Positions 24,706 through 34,107 of a stretch of DNA of 35,141 nucleotides are shown piece by piece. The notes below the pieces were generated by a model. It had not been told where the DNA came from. It saw only the letters and a list, made by a program, of their open reading frames with translations, and did no database searches. The stretch is from NCBI GenBank assembly GCA_045565015.1, contig JBJLGD010000025.1, positions 1-35,141 on the forward strand. The letters are read 5' to 3'. The translations under genes were made by a program, and so were the position numbers. The stretch comes from GCA-2697345 sp045565015 (GTDB lineage: Bacteria > Pseudomonadota > Alphaproteobacteria > Rhodobacterales > Rhodobacteraceae). Every line of letters starts with the position of its first letter. Positions within the stretch are counted from its first letter, which is position 1.

Positions 24706-25368
24706 GTGAAGTTCGATCTAAGCTACACGATTGATGCGCTTCCAAGACTGCTGGAGGGCGCAACAGTAACCGTTCAAGTAGCGTTACTGGGTTTTGCATT
24801 TAGCATTACACTGGGAACCATTATAGTTTTGGCCCGTACTACCTTAAATTGGCGAATCCTTAATGGCATAATAGCCATATATATAAGTTTTATCCGTGGA
24901 ACTCCCTTAATGATCCAAATTTTCCTAGTTTATTATGTACTTCCGGTTACCGGATTAAATCTAGGGGCTTTCACTTCAGGAATACTCGCAATAACACTAA
25001 ATAGCGCAGCGTTTGTAAGCGAAATATTAAGAGGCGGCCTCACATCGGTTCCCAAAGGCCAATTCGAAGCTGCAAAATCCTTGGGAGTATCGGGTGTTGC
25101 ATTATGGGGAAGAGTTATATTACCTCAAACATTCATAGCATCTATTCCACCACTAGTTAATGAGTTCACTCAGGTTCTGAAAGCAACTGCTCTACTCTCT
25201 ATTATCACTGTTGTAGAGTTACTCCGAGTTTCACAGCAAATCTACAGCAGCAATTATCACCCGGTAGAAGTGCTATCAGGTGCTTTTGTTATTTATTTTT
25301 TACTTTGTTTTTTTGTTAGTCGTGGCTCTGTACTATTAGAAAACCACTGGCGAATAAGGCGAGCTTAG
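24706..25368 (+). CDS. Polar amino acid ABC importer permease 1
   Basis: A 220-residue membrane protein of the HisQ/HisM type, with about five hydrophobic segments. The segment FIRGTPLMIQIFLVYY is near the middle and the EAA loop that contacts the ATPase reads FEAAKSLGVSGVALWGRVIL. The start is a GTG with AAGGAA upstream. It forms a heterodimer with the next permease, which begins 9 nt after its stop. It follows the intercistronic hairpin at 24649. Confidence 0.9.
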   Translation: MKFDLSYTIDALPRLLEGATVTVQVALLGFAFSITLGTIIVLARTTLNWRILNGIIAIYISFIRGTPLMIQIFLVYYVLPVTGLNLGAFTSGILAITLNSAAFVSEILRGGLTSVPKGQFEAAKSLGVSGVALWGRVILPQTFIASIPPLVNEFTQVLKATALLSIITVVELLRVSQQIYSSNYHPVEVLSGAFVIYFLLCFFVSRGSVLLENHWRIRRA

Positions 25369-25377
25369 GGACACTAA

Positions 25378-26085
25378 ATGACTATAGATTTCTCTATATT
25401 TATAGAATACGGGCCTCGTCTTTTGATGGGCTTTTGGCTAACAATAAAAATTGTTATTGCCGCTATCATTTTGGGAATGCCTTGGGGGTTGGTACTAGCC
25501 CTTGGACGCAGATCTCGATTCCTAGTACCTCGACTTGCAGCGACTAGCTTTGTTGAACTATTTCGAAATACTCCGTTCATTATTCAAGTATTCCTATTTT
25601 ACTATGTACTACCTTTTTATGGTATTCGATTTCCTGCGGAATATGTCGGAACCTTAGCTTTAGCAGCGTTTGGTAGCGCATATTTTGCAGAAATAATTCG
25701 AGGTGGGATTGATGCGGTCTCAAAAGGTCAGCTTGAAAGTGCGCGAGCTATAGGAATGTCCGACTGGCAAGCTATGAAAAATATTGTCTTACCTCAAACC
25801 TTATCAATAATTCTTCCGCCCTTAACTAACCAAACACTCTCATTAATTAAAGAGTCTGCAATACTATCTACAATTACGGTTCATGAATTAACAATGAGTG
25901 GCATACGTGTTCAAGGTGAAATATTTAGACCCTTTGAAGTATTCATCATGGTTGCTTTACTATACTGGGGCTTAAATGAGACTATAGCAATTTTAATGCG
26001 CAAACTAGAACGAAGGTCAAAAAAAGGTCGTACAACGGCTCAGAGCAATACAGGAACTCTTGAAAAAGTGGACATAGTACGATGA
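25378..26085 (+). CDS. Polar amino acid ABC importer permease 2
   Basis: A 235-residue permease homologous to its neighbour: FRNTPFIIQVFLFYYVLPFY is the conserved middle segment and LESARAIGMSDWQAMKNIVL is the EAA loop. A basic C-terminal tail (RKLERRSKKGR) extends into the cytoplasm. It starts 9 nt after permease 1 and its stop overlaps the ATPase start by 4 nt (ATGA), so production of the complex is translationally coupled. Confidence 0.9.
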   Translation: MTIDFSIFIEYGPRLLMGFWLTIKIVIAAIILGMPWGLVLALGRRSRFLVPRLAATSFVELFRNTPFIIQVFLFYYVLPFYGIRFPAEYVGTLALAAFGSAYFAEIIRGGIDAVSKGQLESARAIGMSDWQAMKNIVLPQTLSIILPPLTNQTLSLIKESAILSTITVHELTMSGIRVQGEIFRPFEVFIMVALLYWGLNETIAILMRKLERRSKKGRTTAQSNTGTLEKVDIVR

Positions 26086-26882
26086 CCAGTCATAGCACAG
26101 AAACAGATGCTTTTCTCAATCTAAAGAATATCACTACTACTTTCGGTTCTATTACCGCTTTGGATGATATCAGTTTCAAGATAAAGAAAGGAGAGGTGGT
26201 ATGTTTAATTGGACCTAGTGGCTGTGGTAAGAGCACACTTCTTAGAACCGCTAATTGGTTAACACCACCAGACAAGGGCTCAGTAACCTTAGATGGTTTT
26301 TCGGTTGGCTCACAAAAATCAAAAAATATGAGCCGCAAAGAAATGAGCGCCTTAAATGATGTGCGCGCCAGAATGGGTATGGTCTTTCAGCAGTTCAATG
26401 TTTGGCCTCACTTAAATGCTCTTGAGAATGTCGTAAGAGCACAACTAGTGGTAGCAAAAAGATCACGTAAAGAAGCTGAAGATAAAGCAATAAAAATGCT
26501 CCATGATGTTGGATTAGAAGAGAAAGTTCATGACTGGCCCGACAATCTATCTGGTGGGCAAAAGCAACGCCTTGCTATAGCTAGAGCTTTAGCGATGGAC
26601 CCAGCTTTAATGCTATTTGACGAACCTACTTCCGCGCTAGACCCAGAATTAGTTTCTGAAGTTTTAAATGTATTAAAACGCCTAGCTGATGACGGTATGA
26701 CAATGATTATAGTTACACATGAGCTGGGATTTGCTTCTCAAGTTGCGGATAGGGTGGCCTTTATGGAGAATGGAAAGATTATAGAAGAAGGCCCACCGAA
26801 TGAGATACTTAGAACCCCCAAAACTCAAAGATTACGTCTTTTTCTAGATAAACTTAATATCACGGCGTTTGCCAGTGATTAA
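26082..26882 (+). CDS. Polar amino acid ABC importer ATP-binding protein
   Basis: A 266-residue ATPase with Walker A GPSGCGKST (44-52), Q-loop VFQQFNVWPH, signature LSGGQKQR, Walker B LMLFDEPTSALDPE and switch histidine VTHELGF, typical of the HisP/GlnQ group. It powers uptake through the two preceding permeases and completes a four-gene importer. The agmatinase-family gene begins 27 nt after the stop with its own AAGGAA, so it probably belongs to the same transcript and acts on the imported compound. Confidence 0.94.
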   Translation: MTSHSTETDAFLNLKNITTTFGSITALDDISFKIKKGEVVCLIGPSGCGKSTLLRTANWLTPPDKGSVTLDGFSVGSQKSKNMSRKEMSALNDVRARMGMVFQQFNVWPHLNALENVVRAQLVVAKRSRKEAEDKAIKMLHDVGLEEKVHDWPDNLSGGQKQRLAIARALAMDPALMLFDEPTSALDPELVSEVLNVLKRLADDGMTMIIVTHELGFASQVADRVAFMENGKIIEEGPPNEILRTPKTQRLRLFLDKLNITAFASD

Positions 26883-26909
26883 ATCTCTCACTTAGATAAG
26901 GAAAATATT

Positions 26910-27896
26910 ATGGACACTCGACTTACTACCAATCCTATGAGATCGGGCTTACACTATTATTTGGAACAGCAATTTAATAGTTTCCATAATTTCCCAATCG
27001 AAACTGATCTAGACAATTTAAACGCAGATGTTGCAATCCTAGGGATTCCGTTCGGTGACCCCTACTCTATGGGAGAAGCTAGTAATGATCAGGCGTTCGC
27101 TCCTACACACATCCGTCGACATTGTGGTAGAGCACTACGTGGACTTGATAGATATGATTTTGATATTGGCGGTACTCTTCTTGACGGAAGAGATATAAAA
27201 GTTGTCGATTGTGGAGATGTTATCGGAATAGCTAAAGATGTTGCGGGTAATCATGCTCGTTCAGAAGCGGCGGTAAAAAAAATATTGGCGGCAGGCGCAT
27301 TACCGATTATTTTGGGCGGTGACCACGCCATTCCGATTCCTGTTTTTCGAGCTTATGAAGGCCGCGGACCAATCACCTTAGTTCAAGTTGATGCGCATAT
27401 TGATTGGCGAGATATCTTTCACGGCGTTAGTGATGGCCTGTCCAGCGTAATTAGACGAGCATCTGAAATGGACCATATCAATGAGATATATCAAATTGGA
27501 TTGAGAGCCGCTGGCAGTGCAAGACCCGAAGAAGTGGATGCGGCTTTAAAATATGGAGCACACCTTATTCCTGATATTGAACTTCAAGAGATCGGTATGA
27601 AATCTGTTTTGGACCGGATTCCAGATGGAGGTCAGTACTATCTTACGATCGATGCAGATGGTGTCGATCCCACTATTATGCCTGCTGTCGCTGGTCCAGC
27701 CCCCGGTGGCGTAAATTACCCTCAAATGCGAACCTTAATACAAGGACTTGTAAACAAAGGTAAGGTGGTAGGTATGGATGTAGTTGAAATAACTCCTAGT
27801 CGCGATCTAAATGGAATTACTGCTGTTACTGCTGGTCGATTTATTTGCAACCTAATCGGGACTGCTGTCAGAGCTGGATATTTTGAGAATAAATAA
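26910..27896 (+). CDS. Agmatinase-family ureohydrolase (guanidino-compound hydrolase)
   Basis: A 328-residue arginase/agmatinase-fold enzyme. All Mn ligands are present: H139 in GGDH, D161/H163/D165 in VDAHIDW, and D248/D250 in TIDADGVDP. It would cleave a guanidino group to urea plus amine. The family includes agmatinase, guanidinobutyrase, guanidinopropionase and newer guanidine hydrolases, and these cannot be told apart by inspection. The gene follows the importer ATPase closely, suggesting that the imported ligand carries a guanidino group. It has a broken paralogue at 30612-31582 that shares long stretches such as TIDADG.DPTIMPAV. Confidence 0.9.
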   Translation: MDTRLTTNPMRSGLHYYLEQQFNSFHNFPIETDLDNLNADVAILGIPFGDPYSMGEASNDQAFAPTHIRRHCGRALRGLDRYDFDIGGTLLDGRDIKVVDCGDVIGIAKDVAGNHARSEAAVKKILAAGALPIILGGDHAIPIPVFRAYEGRGPITLVQVDAHIDWRDIFHGVSDGLSSVIRRASEMDHINEIYQIGLRAAGSARPEEVDAALKYGAHLIPDIELQEIGMKSVLDRIPDGGQYYLTIDADGVDPTIMPAVAGPAPGGVNYPQMRTLIQGLVNKGKVVGMDVVEITPSRDLNGITAVTAGRFICNLIGTAVRAGYFENK

Positions 27897-27979
27897 ATAC
27901 TTCTATATTGGAATATATTTAAAATAGGTAAATTGTTTCCTAACCAACATTATAAATACTAGCTTAATTAGGTTTACTT

Positions 27980-29344
27980 ATGTCAAAAAATAACGTGATT
28001 AATCGTTTAACTGGTAGTTTACAAAAAATTAATGAAGATTCAATCCCTGACAATGTGATAGAAATTGGGAAAAATTGTATAATCGATACCGTGGGAGTAA
28101 CAATAGCAGGTTCGGTGACATCCTCTGCAAGAAAAATCTATTTATCTGCCACTGAAACTTTTAAGGATGGTAATTGTACAATCTTGGGAAGCGATAAAAC
28201 TCTTAATGCTGCAGGAGCCGCGTTAACAAACGGAGCAGCAGCTCATGCACTGGATTTTGATGATAATTGCTATGCGGGAATAGTTCATGGTTCAGCTGTA
28301 GTTTTACCTACTGTTTTAGCATTAGCACAGGAAAATTCATTAAATGGCCAAAAGTTGTTAATTAGTTTTATAGCAGGTCTTGAAATACAGTTTGGTATCG
28401 CAAAAGCATTTTCCAATAGCGTATATGATCGAGGTTGGTGGACGACTTCTATATTAGGGGTTCTCGGAAGTGCAGCAAGCGCCTCAAAATTATTGAATCT
28501 TGATACTGAAGCTACATCAAATGCGTTAGCATTAGCAGCCGTGGGAGCAGGTGCCACTCGTGCAGTTCGAGGAACACACGCAAAACATTTTTATTGTGGG
28601 CTAGCTGCTGAACGTGGGATTACAGCAGCAAAGTTAGCAAAAAATGGCGCTATTGGGCCTTTGAATGCATTTGAAGATGTCAACGGATTAACCAAGGCTC
28701 TTAACGATGGCAAATTTGATTCAACCAAAATCGATAAGATTGGAAAAGATTTTAACCTTATAGAACCCGGCGTTGATATCAAAAAGTATCCCGTCTGTTA
28801 TGCCAGCCATGCAGCAATAGACGGAGTAAAAGGTATCATAGAGAGTAATAATCTAACTTCGACTATGATTAAAAAAGTAATCTGCACCGTACCCTCTGTT
28901 GTGGGGTCAAATTTAACTTTTTCTCATCCAAAAAATATTTCAGAAGCACAGTTCAGTCTGGAATTCGCTCTAGCGACTATAATAAAGTGTGGTTCACTCA
29001 ATTTATCTAATTTAACAGACGAGTTTATTAATTCTGCTAGTTTGAAACTTATTCAGGACAAGATAGTTATGAATATTAATAATTTGTCAGTAGAACAGTC
29101 AAACAATAAGAATATTTGTCCAGAATGGGCAGATATCGAAATCATAATGAACGACGGGGTTATTTATAAAACTTTTGTAAGCTCCCCAATCGGCTCCTCA
29201 AAAAAACCCTTACCAGACCGGCTACTTTACAAAAAATTTCATGACTGCTTGACCTATGCTGCGACGGACAGCAGCGCGGAAGAACTTTATGAGAATTTGA
29301 AAAATATCGACTCTATTCCTAATTTAAAATCTATCTTTAGTTGA
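27980..29344 (+). CDS. MmgE/PrpD family protein
   Basis: A 454-residue protein of the length of 2-methylcitrate dehydratase and cis-aconitate decarboxylase. The family landmark HALDFDD is at about 89-95, and GTHAKHFYCGLAAERGITAAKLA and KKYPVCYASHAAIDG match the conserved middle part. Members dehydrate or decarboxylate small polycarboxylates, but many marine copies sit in amino-acid catabolic clusters with no known substrate. No prpB or prpC is nearby, so methylcitrate metabolism is unlikely. It is 83 nt downstream of the ureohydrolase and convergent with the amidase, 7 nt apart. The 3' third is lysine- and asparagine-rich. Confidence 0.88.
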   Translation: MSKNNVINRLTGSLQKINEDSIPDNVIEIGKNCIIDTVGVTIAGSVTSSARKIYLSATETFKDGNCTILGSDKTLNAAGAALTNGAAAHALDFDDNCYAGIVHGSAVVLPTVLALAQENSLNGQKLLISFIAGLEIQFGIAKAFSNSVYDRGWWTTSILGVLGSAASASKLLNLDTEATSNALALAAVGAGATRAVRGTHAKHFYCGLAAERGITAAKLAKNGAIGPLNAFEDVNGLTKALNDGKFDSTKIDKIGKDFNLIEPGVDIKKYPVCYASHAAIDGVKGIIESNNLTSTMIKKVICTVPSVVGSNLTFSHPKNISEAQFSLEFALATIIKCGSLNLSNLTDEFINSASLKLIQDKIVMNINNLSVEQSNNKNICPEWADIEIIMNDGVIYKTFVSSPIGSSKKPLPDRLLYKKFHDCLTYAATDSSAEELYENLKNIDSIPNLKSIFS

Positions 29345-29351
29345 ATTAAAT

Positions 29352-30596
29352 CTATAACTCCCAAAAATTTTTAAGTTCTAGTTTTCCAATAATAGCTTCC
29401 ATATTTTTTGCATGATTAAGCAGCAACTCGTCTTCACCGTACCTACCAATCAGTTGAATGCTGTAGGGTAAATTATCCTGATTCACCCCGGTAGGAAGGC
29501 ATATTACCGGTAAACCAGTGTAGGTCCATATTGATGCCATTTTGAAGTCTCCTGTGTATTCTAGACCTCGGGGAGCTACCGTCGGCGCAGTTGGAGCTAA
29601 CCAAAAATCAATATCGCTGTCTCTCATGAATTTATTAAGCCAGGAACTGTATGCATGCGCTTTTGATCTGAGTTGATCGAGTCTTTCAATTTTCACTTTT
29701 TTACCAGCCTCTATACTTTTACGAGATAACGGCTGATAATAATTCCTGTACTGTTTAAACCAATTTGCATGTACATCATAAAGTTCCGCATGAATTAACT
29801 CATCCAGTTCATCATTATAGGCAGAAATATCATCAACTAAGTGAAAATTCTCTACTGTATAGATGCTTGAATTTATTTTTTTTAAGAAATCGAAAAATTG
29901 TGATTTTATCTCAGAGTCTGCTAATTCCATATAGGATCCAGTAGGAACTGCTATCTTAAATCCACCTTTTTTGTGGAAACACTCCTGAAACCAGTCTTTC
30001 GTAATTACTTTTATCGTTTCCTCTAAAATATCAATCTCGGAAGCAAAAACTCCTAAATGGTCCATGGATTTAGAGAAGGGAATAATGCCGTCCGTAGGAA
30101 TCCGATTGAAAGTGGGTTTATAACCGACAACACCACAAAACCCAGCAGGCCTTATAACTGAACCGCTCGTCTGCGTTCCAATAGCTATGTCGCAAAATCC
30201 TGCCGCTACAGCAGCAGCAGAACCGCTAGAGGAGCCTCCAGGGGTATGTGCCAAATTTCTCGGGTTTCGTGTCAATCCAGGATCAGATATTGCAAACTCT
30301 GTTGTTACAGTTTTCCCAACTAGAACAGTACCGGCATTTAATAATTTCGTTACACTGCTGGCTTGTGGCCCAGAAAATAAATCTGTTGGTAGACTTGATC
30401 CACACGCTGTTGGATAACCATCTATATTAATTATATCTTTGATTCCCAAAAACATTCCTGCCAATGGATAATGATCTTTATTTAGCTCTTGAGATATTTC
30501 AAAGTTATCTTTTAATACTTGCTTTGAAAAAGTGGTGGGCACAAAAGCTTTAACCAAAGATTCGTATTTTTCTATAAGCTCGAGTTTCTTATCCAT
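29352..30596 (-). CDS. Amidase-signature family hydrolase (second copy)
   Basis: A 414-residue amidase, shorter than the one at 7446. The triad is K53 (GIKDI), S122 (GGSSSGS) and nucleophile S146 (TQTSGSVIRP), again with the 24-residue cis-Ser to Ser spacing. It is probably cytoplasmic. It lies 15 nt downstream of the broken ureohydrolase and is the last gene of a minus-strand set with the amidinotransferase-fold gene, so it may release ammonia or an amine from a guanidino- or ureido-linked amide. The sequence resembles Asp/Glu-tRNA amidotransferase A relatives only by family; GatB and GatC are absent. Confidence 0.9.
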   Translation of the reverse strand: MDKKLELIEKYESLVKAFVPTTFSKQVLKDNFEISQELNKDHYPLAGMFLGIKDIINIDGYPTACGSSLPTDLFSGPQASSVTKLLNAGTVLVGKTVTTEFAISDPGLTRNPRNLAHTPGGSSSGSAAAVAAGFCDIAIGTQTSGSVIRPAGFCGVVGYKPTFNRIPTDGIIPFSKSMDHLGVFASEIDILEETIKVITKDWFQECFHKKGGFKIAVPTGSYMELADSEIKSQFFDFLKKINSSIYTVENFHLVDDISAYNDELDELIHAELYDVHANWFKQYRNYYQPLSRKSIEAGKKVKIERLDQLRSKAHAYSSWLNKFMRDSDIDFWLAPTAPTVAPRGLEYTGDFKMASIWTYTGLPVICLPTGVNQDNLPYSIQLIGRYGEDELLLNHAKNMEAIIGKLELKNFWEL

Positions 30597-30611
30597 TAAT
30601 AATTCAATTCA

Positions 30612-31582
30612 TTATTCTCGTTCATCTTCAAAATAGTTTGCTCTGACTATCGCGCCGATAAAATTACATAACAACCTTTCGGCATGAATAAATGTGGTGT
30701 TAGCTTTTTCATAGGAGGGTGATATTTCGACTAAATCGAGGCCTAAAACATGGCCTTTCCCCACGATTCCATGTATAAATTGCCGAATTTGCAACCAGTT
30801 TAATCCTCCTGGGGTTGGCGCATTTACAGCTGGCATTATTGTTGGGTCCATACCATCAGCGTCAATAGTTATGTAGTATCGTCCACCATTGGGAATCTTA
30901 TTCAATACTTCCCGCATACCTATATGATGCATCTCATAAGCACTAATCAAATTGGCTCCATATTCTTTAGCGGCCTTCACCTCTTCCTCGCGCCCGCTTC
31001 CTACACCCCGTAACCCGATTTGGAATATATCTTGTATAAAAGGTAGTTCAGAAGCTCTCCTGATGGGACTTGAATAACCTTCTCGCTCTCCATTGACACT
31101 ATCACGCCAGTCCATATGGGCATCAATCTGTATCAACGTAATTTCTTCACCAGTTGGCAGTGCTTTCATTATTGGGATTGGAATTCCATGATCTCCCCAA
31201 TACTAACTAAAACTGCACCAGATTGAAAAATTTGTTTGGCTGCTAATTCTGCTCTACGATAGTGTTCTCTGGGATTTTGAAAATCAGCTGTTACATTACC
31301 ACAATCAACCACGCGAACTGCTCGGTTATCCAGAAGAGGCCCGCCTAAATCCCAATCAAAATGCTTAGTTGTCCTCGGTTCCGACCAACCAGAATCTTGT
31401 GCATTCTCTCTGAGAAGGTCGGGGGACTTGCTTTGATCATTAGCAAGGTCATCGGGCGTATAAGGTAGACCATATGGGACACCCAGAATTGCAATATCAG
31501 CGTCCAAACTATTCAGATCTGTATTTACGGGAAACCCGAGGAACCCCCTACCTCCTTTAGGTTTTTCTGTTAACTTCTCCAT
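30612..31582 (-). pseudogene. Agmatinase-family ureohydrolase broken by a single-base deletion in GGDH
   Basis: The first part (31582 to 31169) encodes a normal N-terminal half up to AVLVSIG, then reads EIMEFQSQ and stops. Adding one G to the GGGG run at about 31195-31198 would restore GGDHGIPIPIMKA and join it to the second part (31169 to 30612). The second part carries IDAHMDWRD and TIDADGMDP. The stop and the downstream ATG overlap (TAATG), so two fragments could still be made, but neither would contain all Mn ligands: GGDH is lost in both. It is flanked by the amidinotransferase-fold gene (37 nt upstream) and the amidase (15 nt downstream). It is either a young pseudogene or a sequencing error in a homopolymer. 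Confidence 0.85.
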
Positions 31583-31619
31583 TTTGGAATTTATACCTCT
31601 TTTTCTGCTATATTAATTT

Positions 31620-32603
31620 TTAAATACGTATCAAAGGTTGGTGGGCACACCTAAATGAGCCTCCAGCCATACAAGGTACCCTATAAGGAGTTCTTGGTAC
31701 ATCAAACCCTCGTGATTTTAATTCATACGCTACTCGATCAAGGGGCTCTTCTAGGGGAACTAGTACTGTTCTATCATTTATAACTAGGTTATTACATCCC
31801 ATATGACTCTTTGCTAAAGCTTTGGGGAGATCTACAATATCCCAATCATTCATGAAGCTTGGGAGACCATCTGGCAAAGCGTCTAAACAAGCAAATGCTA
31901 CCCCTTCACGAGGGGTCATCAAAACACAGTCAAGATGCGGGAACATTGAATCGACTGGGACGATTTCAACTACATAGGTCGATCCAAGGACATGCTGAAG
32001 CCAATACGCCCCCTGCGGATTAGAACAACCACCGGAATGGCCAACCAGAATACGTTTGCCTAGAACAAATATATCCCCTCCCTCAAGATAACCCCACCCG
32101 GGTGAGTCGACATAATCATCCGCTCCTGCGTCGGGTTGAGAGAAATAAAGCGCACCCCTTTTCATTGTTGAAGCGAGAATTTCTCGAACAGCGAACCGTT
32201 GTCGGCGATGGAATAAGCTACGAGGAGCCAATTCAATAACGTTATTTCCGATGGTTACAAATGGATCCCTCATCCAAGGAGTACTGACGCCATGATCTTC
32301 ACCACGAGGGAATAAACGATTTTTTTCACTAACTACCTCTGCCGTATGGACTGTAACGCCATAAGTTTCTAAAATTTTTATTGTTACGCTAATTTGATTT
32401 GATAACTCTTGAAAAATCTCTGGAGCAACAACAGACACATCTTGGCCACCATTCACCTTCCAGAATTCTCCAAATTCTCCTTGAGCTCGCAATCGTGCGT
32501 CGTCTAAAAATTTTGGAAGAACCCACGCCGAAGGTGAACCATAAACACACTCTTTTAATTCTGCCCATTCAGATTCCACCCAAATGTTATTTTCTCCACC
32601 CAT
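31620..32603 (-). CDS. Amidinotransferase-fold guanidino-group-modifying enzyme
   Basis: A 327-residue member of the superfamily that includes arginine:glycine amidinotransferase, StrB1-type amidinotransferases, arginine deiminase and DDAH. The nucleophile is C319 in AGGSFRCAHQPL near the C-terminus. The catalytic histidine is probably H223 (FPHLD), and acidic substrate residues lie in WMRDPF (D113) and YLEGGDIFV (E174, D177). It attacks the guanidino carbon of an arginine-like substrate and either transfers the amidino group or hydrolyses it. It is the first gene of a minus-strand set with a ureohydrolase and an amidase, which points to guanidino-compound breakdown. Transfer and hydrolysis cannot be told apart here. 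Confidence 0.85.
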   Translation of the reverse strand: MGGENNIWVESEWAELKECVYGSPSAWVLPKFLDDARLRAQGEFGEFWKVNGGQDVSVVAPEIFQELSNQISVTIKILETYGVTVHTAEVVSEKNRLFPRGEDHGVSTPWMRDPFVTIGNNVIELAPRSLFHRRQRFAVREILASTMKRGALYFSQPDAGADDYVDSPGWGYLEGGDIFVLGKRILVGHSGGCSNPQGAYWLQHVLGSTYVVEIVPVDSMFPHLDCVLMTPREGVAFACLDALPDGLPSFMNDWDIVDLPKALAKSHMGCNNLVINDRTVLVPLEEPLDRVAYELKSRGFDVPRTPYRVPCMAGGSFRCAHQPLIRI

Positions 32604-32925
32604 TAATGATCTCCAAAAAAATGTTTTTCACAAAATTACAGTAGTTTTGATTTATTAAGTGTCAATAACGACCTCCTTCAAACATTTTCCTACAAGTCGG
32701 TTTTTTAAAGTGAAGGAACTATAGTTTACGTGATTCAAATAGGTCTAGTTTAGATTAGATTATACTCTATAAATGAAAAACATAATTCTTATCGAAACAA
32801 ATTCAGAAATATATTAAATCAAGCGTTTTATTTTTTATTCTAATTGGTATTTTATTCCTTTACTTTTAAAAAAGAGTTACATATCAGGCATTAGCAAACG
32901 ATAAGAAATACAAAAGGATTGACCA
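32604..32925. other. 322-nt AT-rich divergent intergenic region
   Basis: It lies between the minus-strand amidinotransferase-fold gene and the plus-strand RND gene, so it should hold two promoters. I see no ORF, tRNA or strong hairpin. Several A/T-rich -10-like strings occur, such as TATACT at 32761-32766, but none is convincing alone. Confidence 0.5.
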
Positions 32926-34107
32926 ATGCAAGAAACAAAAAATTTGTTTGGTAAATTTCTTCTAAACAATAGGCTGATATGCCTTATAGCAGTAATATTA
33001 TTTACTATTATGGGTGCTTCGGGCGGTCAGTTTTTATATTTTGATAACGACTATCGAACTTTTTTTGGAAAAGACAATCCCCAGCTAAGTGCGTTTGAAG
33101 AACTTCAACAAACCTATACCCAAGTAGACAACGTAAATTTTGCCTTTGAACCACTTCAAGGTTTAAAAGCAACATCTCCAAAACTCCTAGCTGCGGTTGA
33201 AGAATTAACCGAGATGAGTTGGCAAATTCCCTACTCAATAAGGGTAGATAGCCTATCGAATTACCAGCATACAGAGGTTGATGAAGATGATTTGATAGTT
33301 CGAGATTTATTTTTTGACCCTTTGAATATGAGTCCTGCCGAAAAACAACTAGTCGAAACAGTAAGTACGACCGAATTATCCCTTGCAGGTAGAGTCCATG
33401 ATCCCGATCATCGGAGTACATCGGTCAATGTTACCGTTCAAATTCCAGGTAAAGATCCCCAAGAGCTTGTTGACATAGCCTCTTCCGCAAAGGAAATGGC
33501 ATCAAAAATTGAAGAAAAGTATCCTGTAAAAATCCGAATGGGTGGTGTCGTAATGCTAAATGCGGCGTTTTTAGAAGCTTCCATGACAGATATGTCAACA
33601 TTAATACCTGCTGCATTTTTTGTAATTTTAATAATTTCATACATATTGTTAAGATCTATGGTGGGCGTCCTAAACGTTTTCTTAGTGTGCATTTTCAGTA
33701 TTATTTTTGCGATGGGATGTGGAGGTTGGATTGGCGTTGGATTAACCCCCGTAGCAGCATCAGCACCCATAATCATTGTGACATTAGCTGTTGCAGACGC
33801 AATACATTTACTGGTGACAACGCTTAATCAGATGCAGTCAGGTAAAACCCAAAGAGAAAGCATCCTTTACAGTTTGCGAGTAAATTTCAAACCGGTTTTA
33901 TTGACCAGTGTGACTACGGCGATTGGATTTTTATCACTTAACTTTTCTGACTCACCGCCATTTCATGACTTGGGCAATATAGCAGCAATTGGCGTGATGG
34001 CCGCCTGGCTTTACTCGATAACATTAATACCGATACTAGTAAGTTACTTACCGTTGGGAAAACCAAAAGGACAATCAAGATACTTGACGGCTTTATGGAA
34101 CGCCTAG
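32926..34107 (+). CDS. RND/MMPL-type exporter, N-terminal half (frame ends early)
   Basis: A 393-residue product with a membrane segment at about 14-32, a periplasmic domain (DNDYRTFFGKDNPQL, then about 170 residues) and five further membrane segments, including VTLAVADAIHLLVTT, the RND counterpart of the proton-relay segment. It ends GQSRYLTALWNA, just where homologous single-chain exporters of about 770 residues continue into a second repeat. That second repeat is present in another frame from 34095. Inserting one base near 34092-34096 would make one open chain (...LTA[L/F]MERLG...). No other pump component is visible. The substrate is unknown; this group is often linked to lipids or hopanoids. 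Confidence 0.8.
   Translation: MQETKNLFGKFLLNNRLICLIAVILFTIMGASGGQFLYFDNDYRTFFGKDNPQLSAFEELQQTYTQVDNVNFAFEPLQGLKATSPKLLAAVEELTEMSWQIPYSIRVDSLSNYQHTEVDEDDLIVRDLFFDPLNMSPAEKQLVETVSTTELSLAGRVHDPDHRSTSVNVTVQIPGKDPQELVDIASSAKEMASKIEEKYPVKIRMGGVVMLNAAFLEASMTDMSTLIPAAFFVILIISYILLRSMVGVLNVFLVCIFSIIFAMGCGGWIGVGLTPVAASAPIIIVTLAVADAIHLLVTTLNQMQSGKTQRESILYSLRVNFKPVLLTSVTTAIGFLSLNFSDSPPFHDLGNIAAIGVMAAWLYSITLIPILVSYLPLGKPKGQSRYLTALWNA

Noticed and set aside
31160..31205. Programmed frameshift in the ureohydrolase
   Set aside because: There is no classical slippery heptamer or downstream pseudoknot that I can see. A one-base loss in a G run is the simpler explanation.
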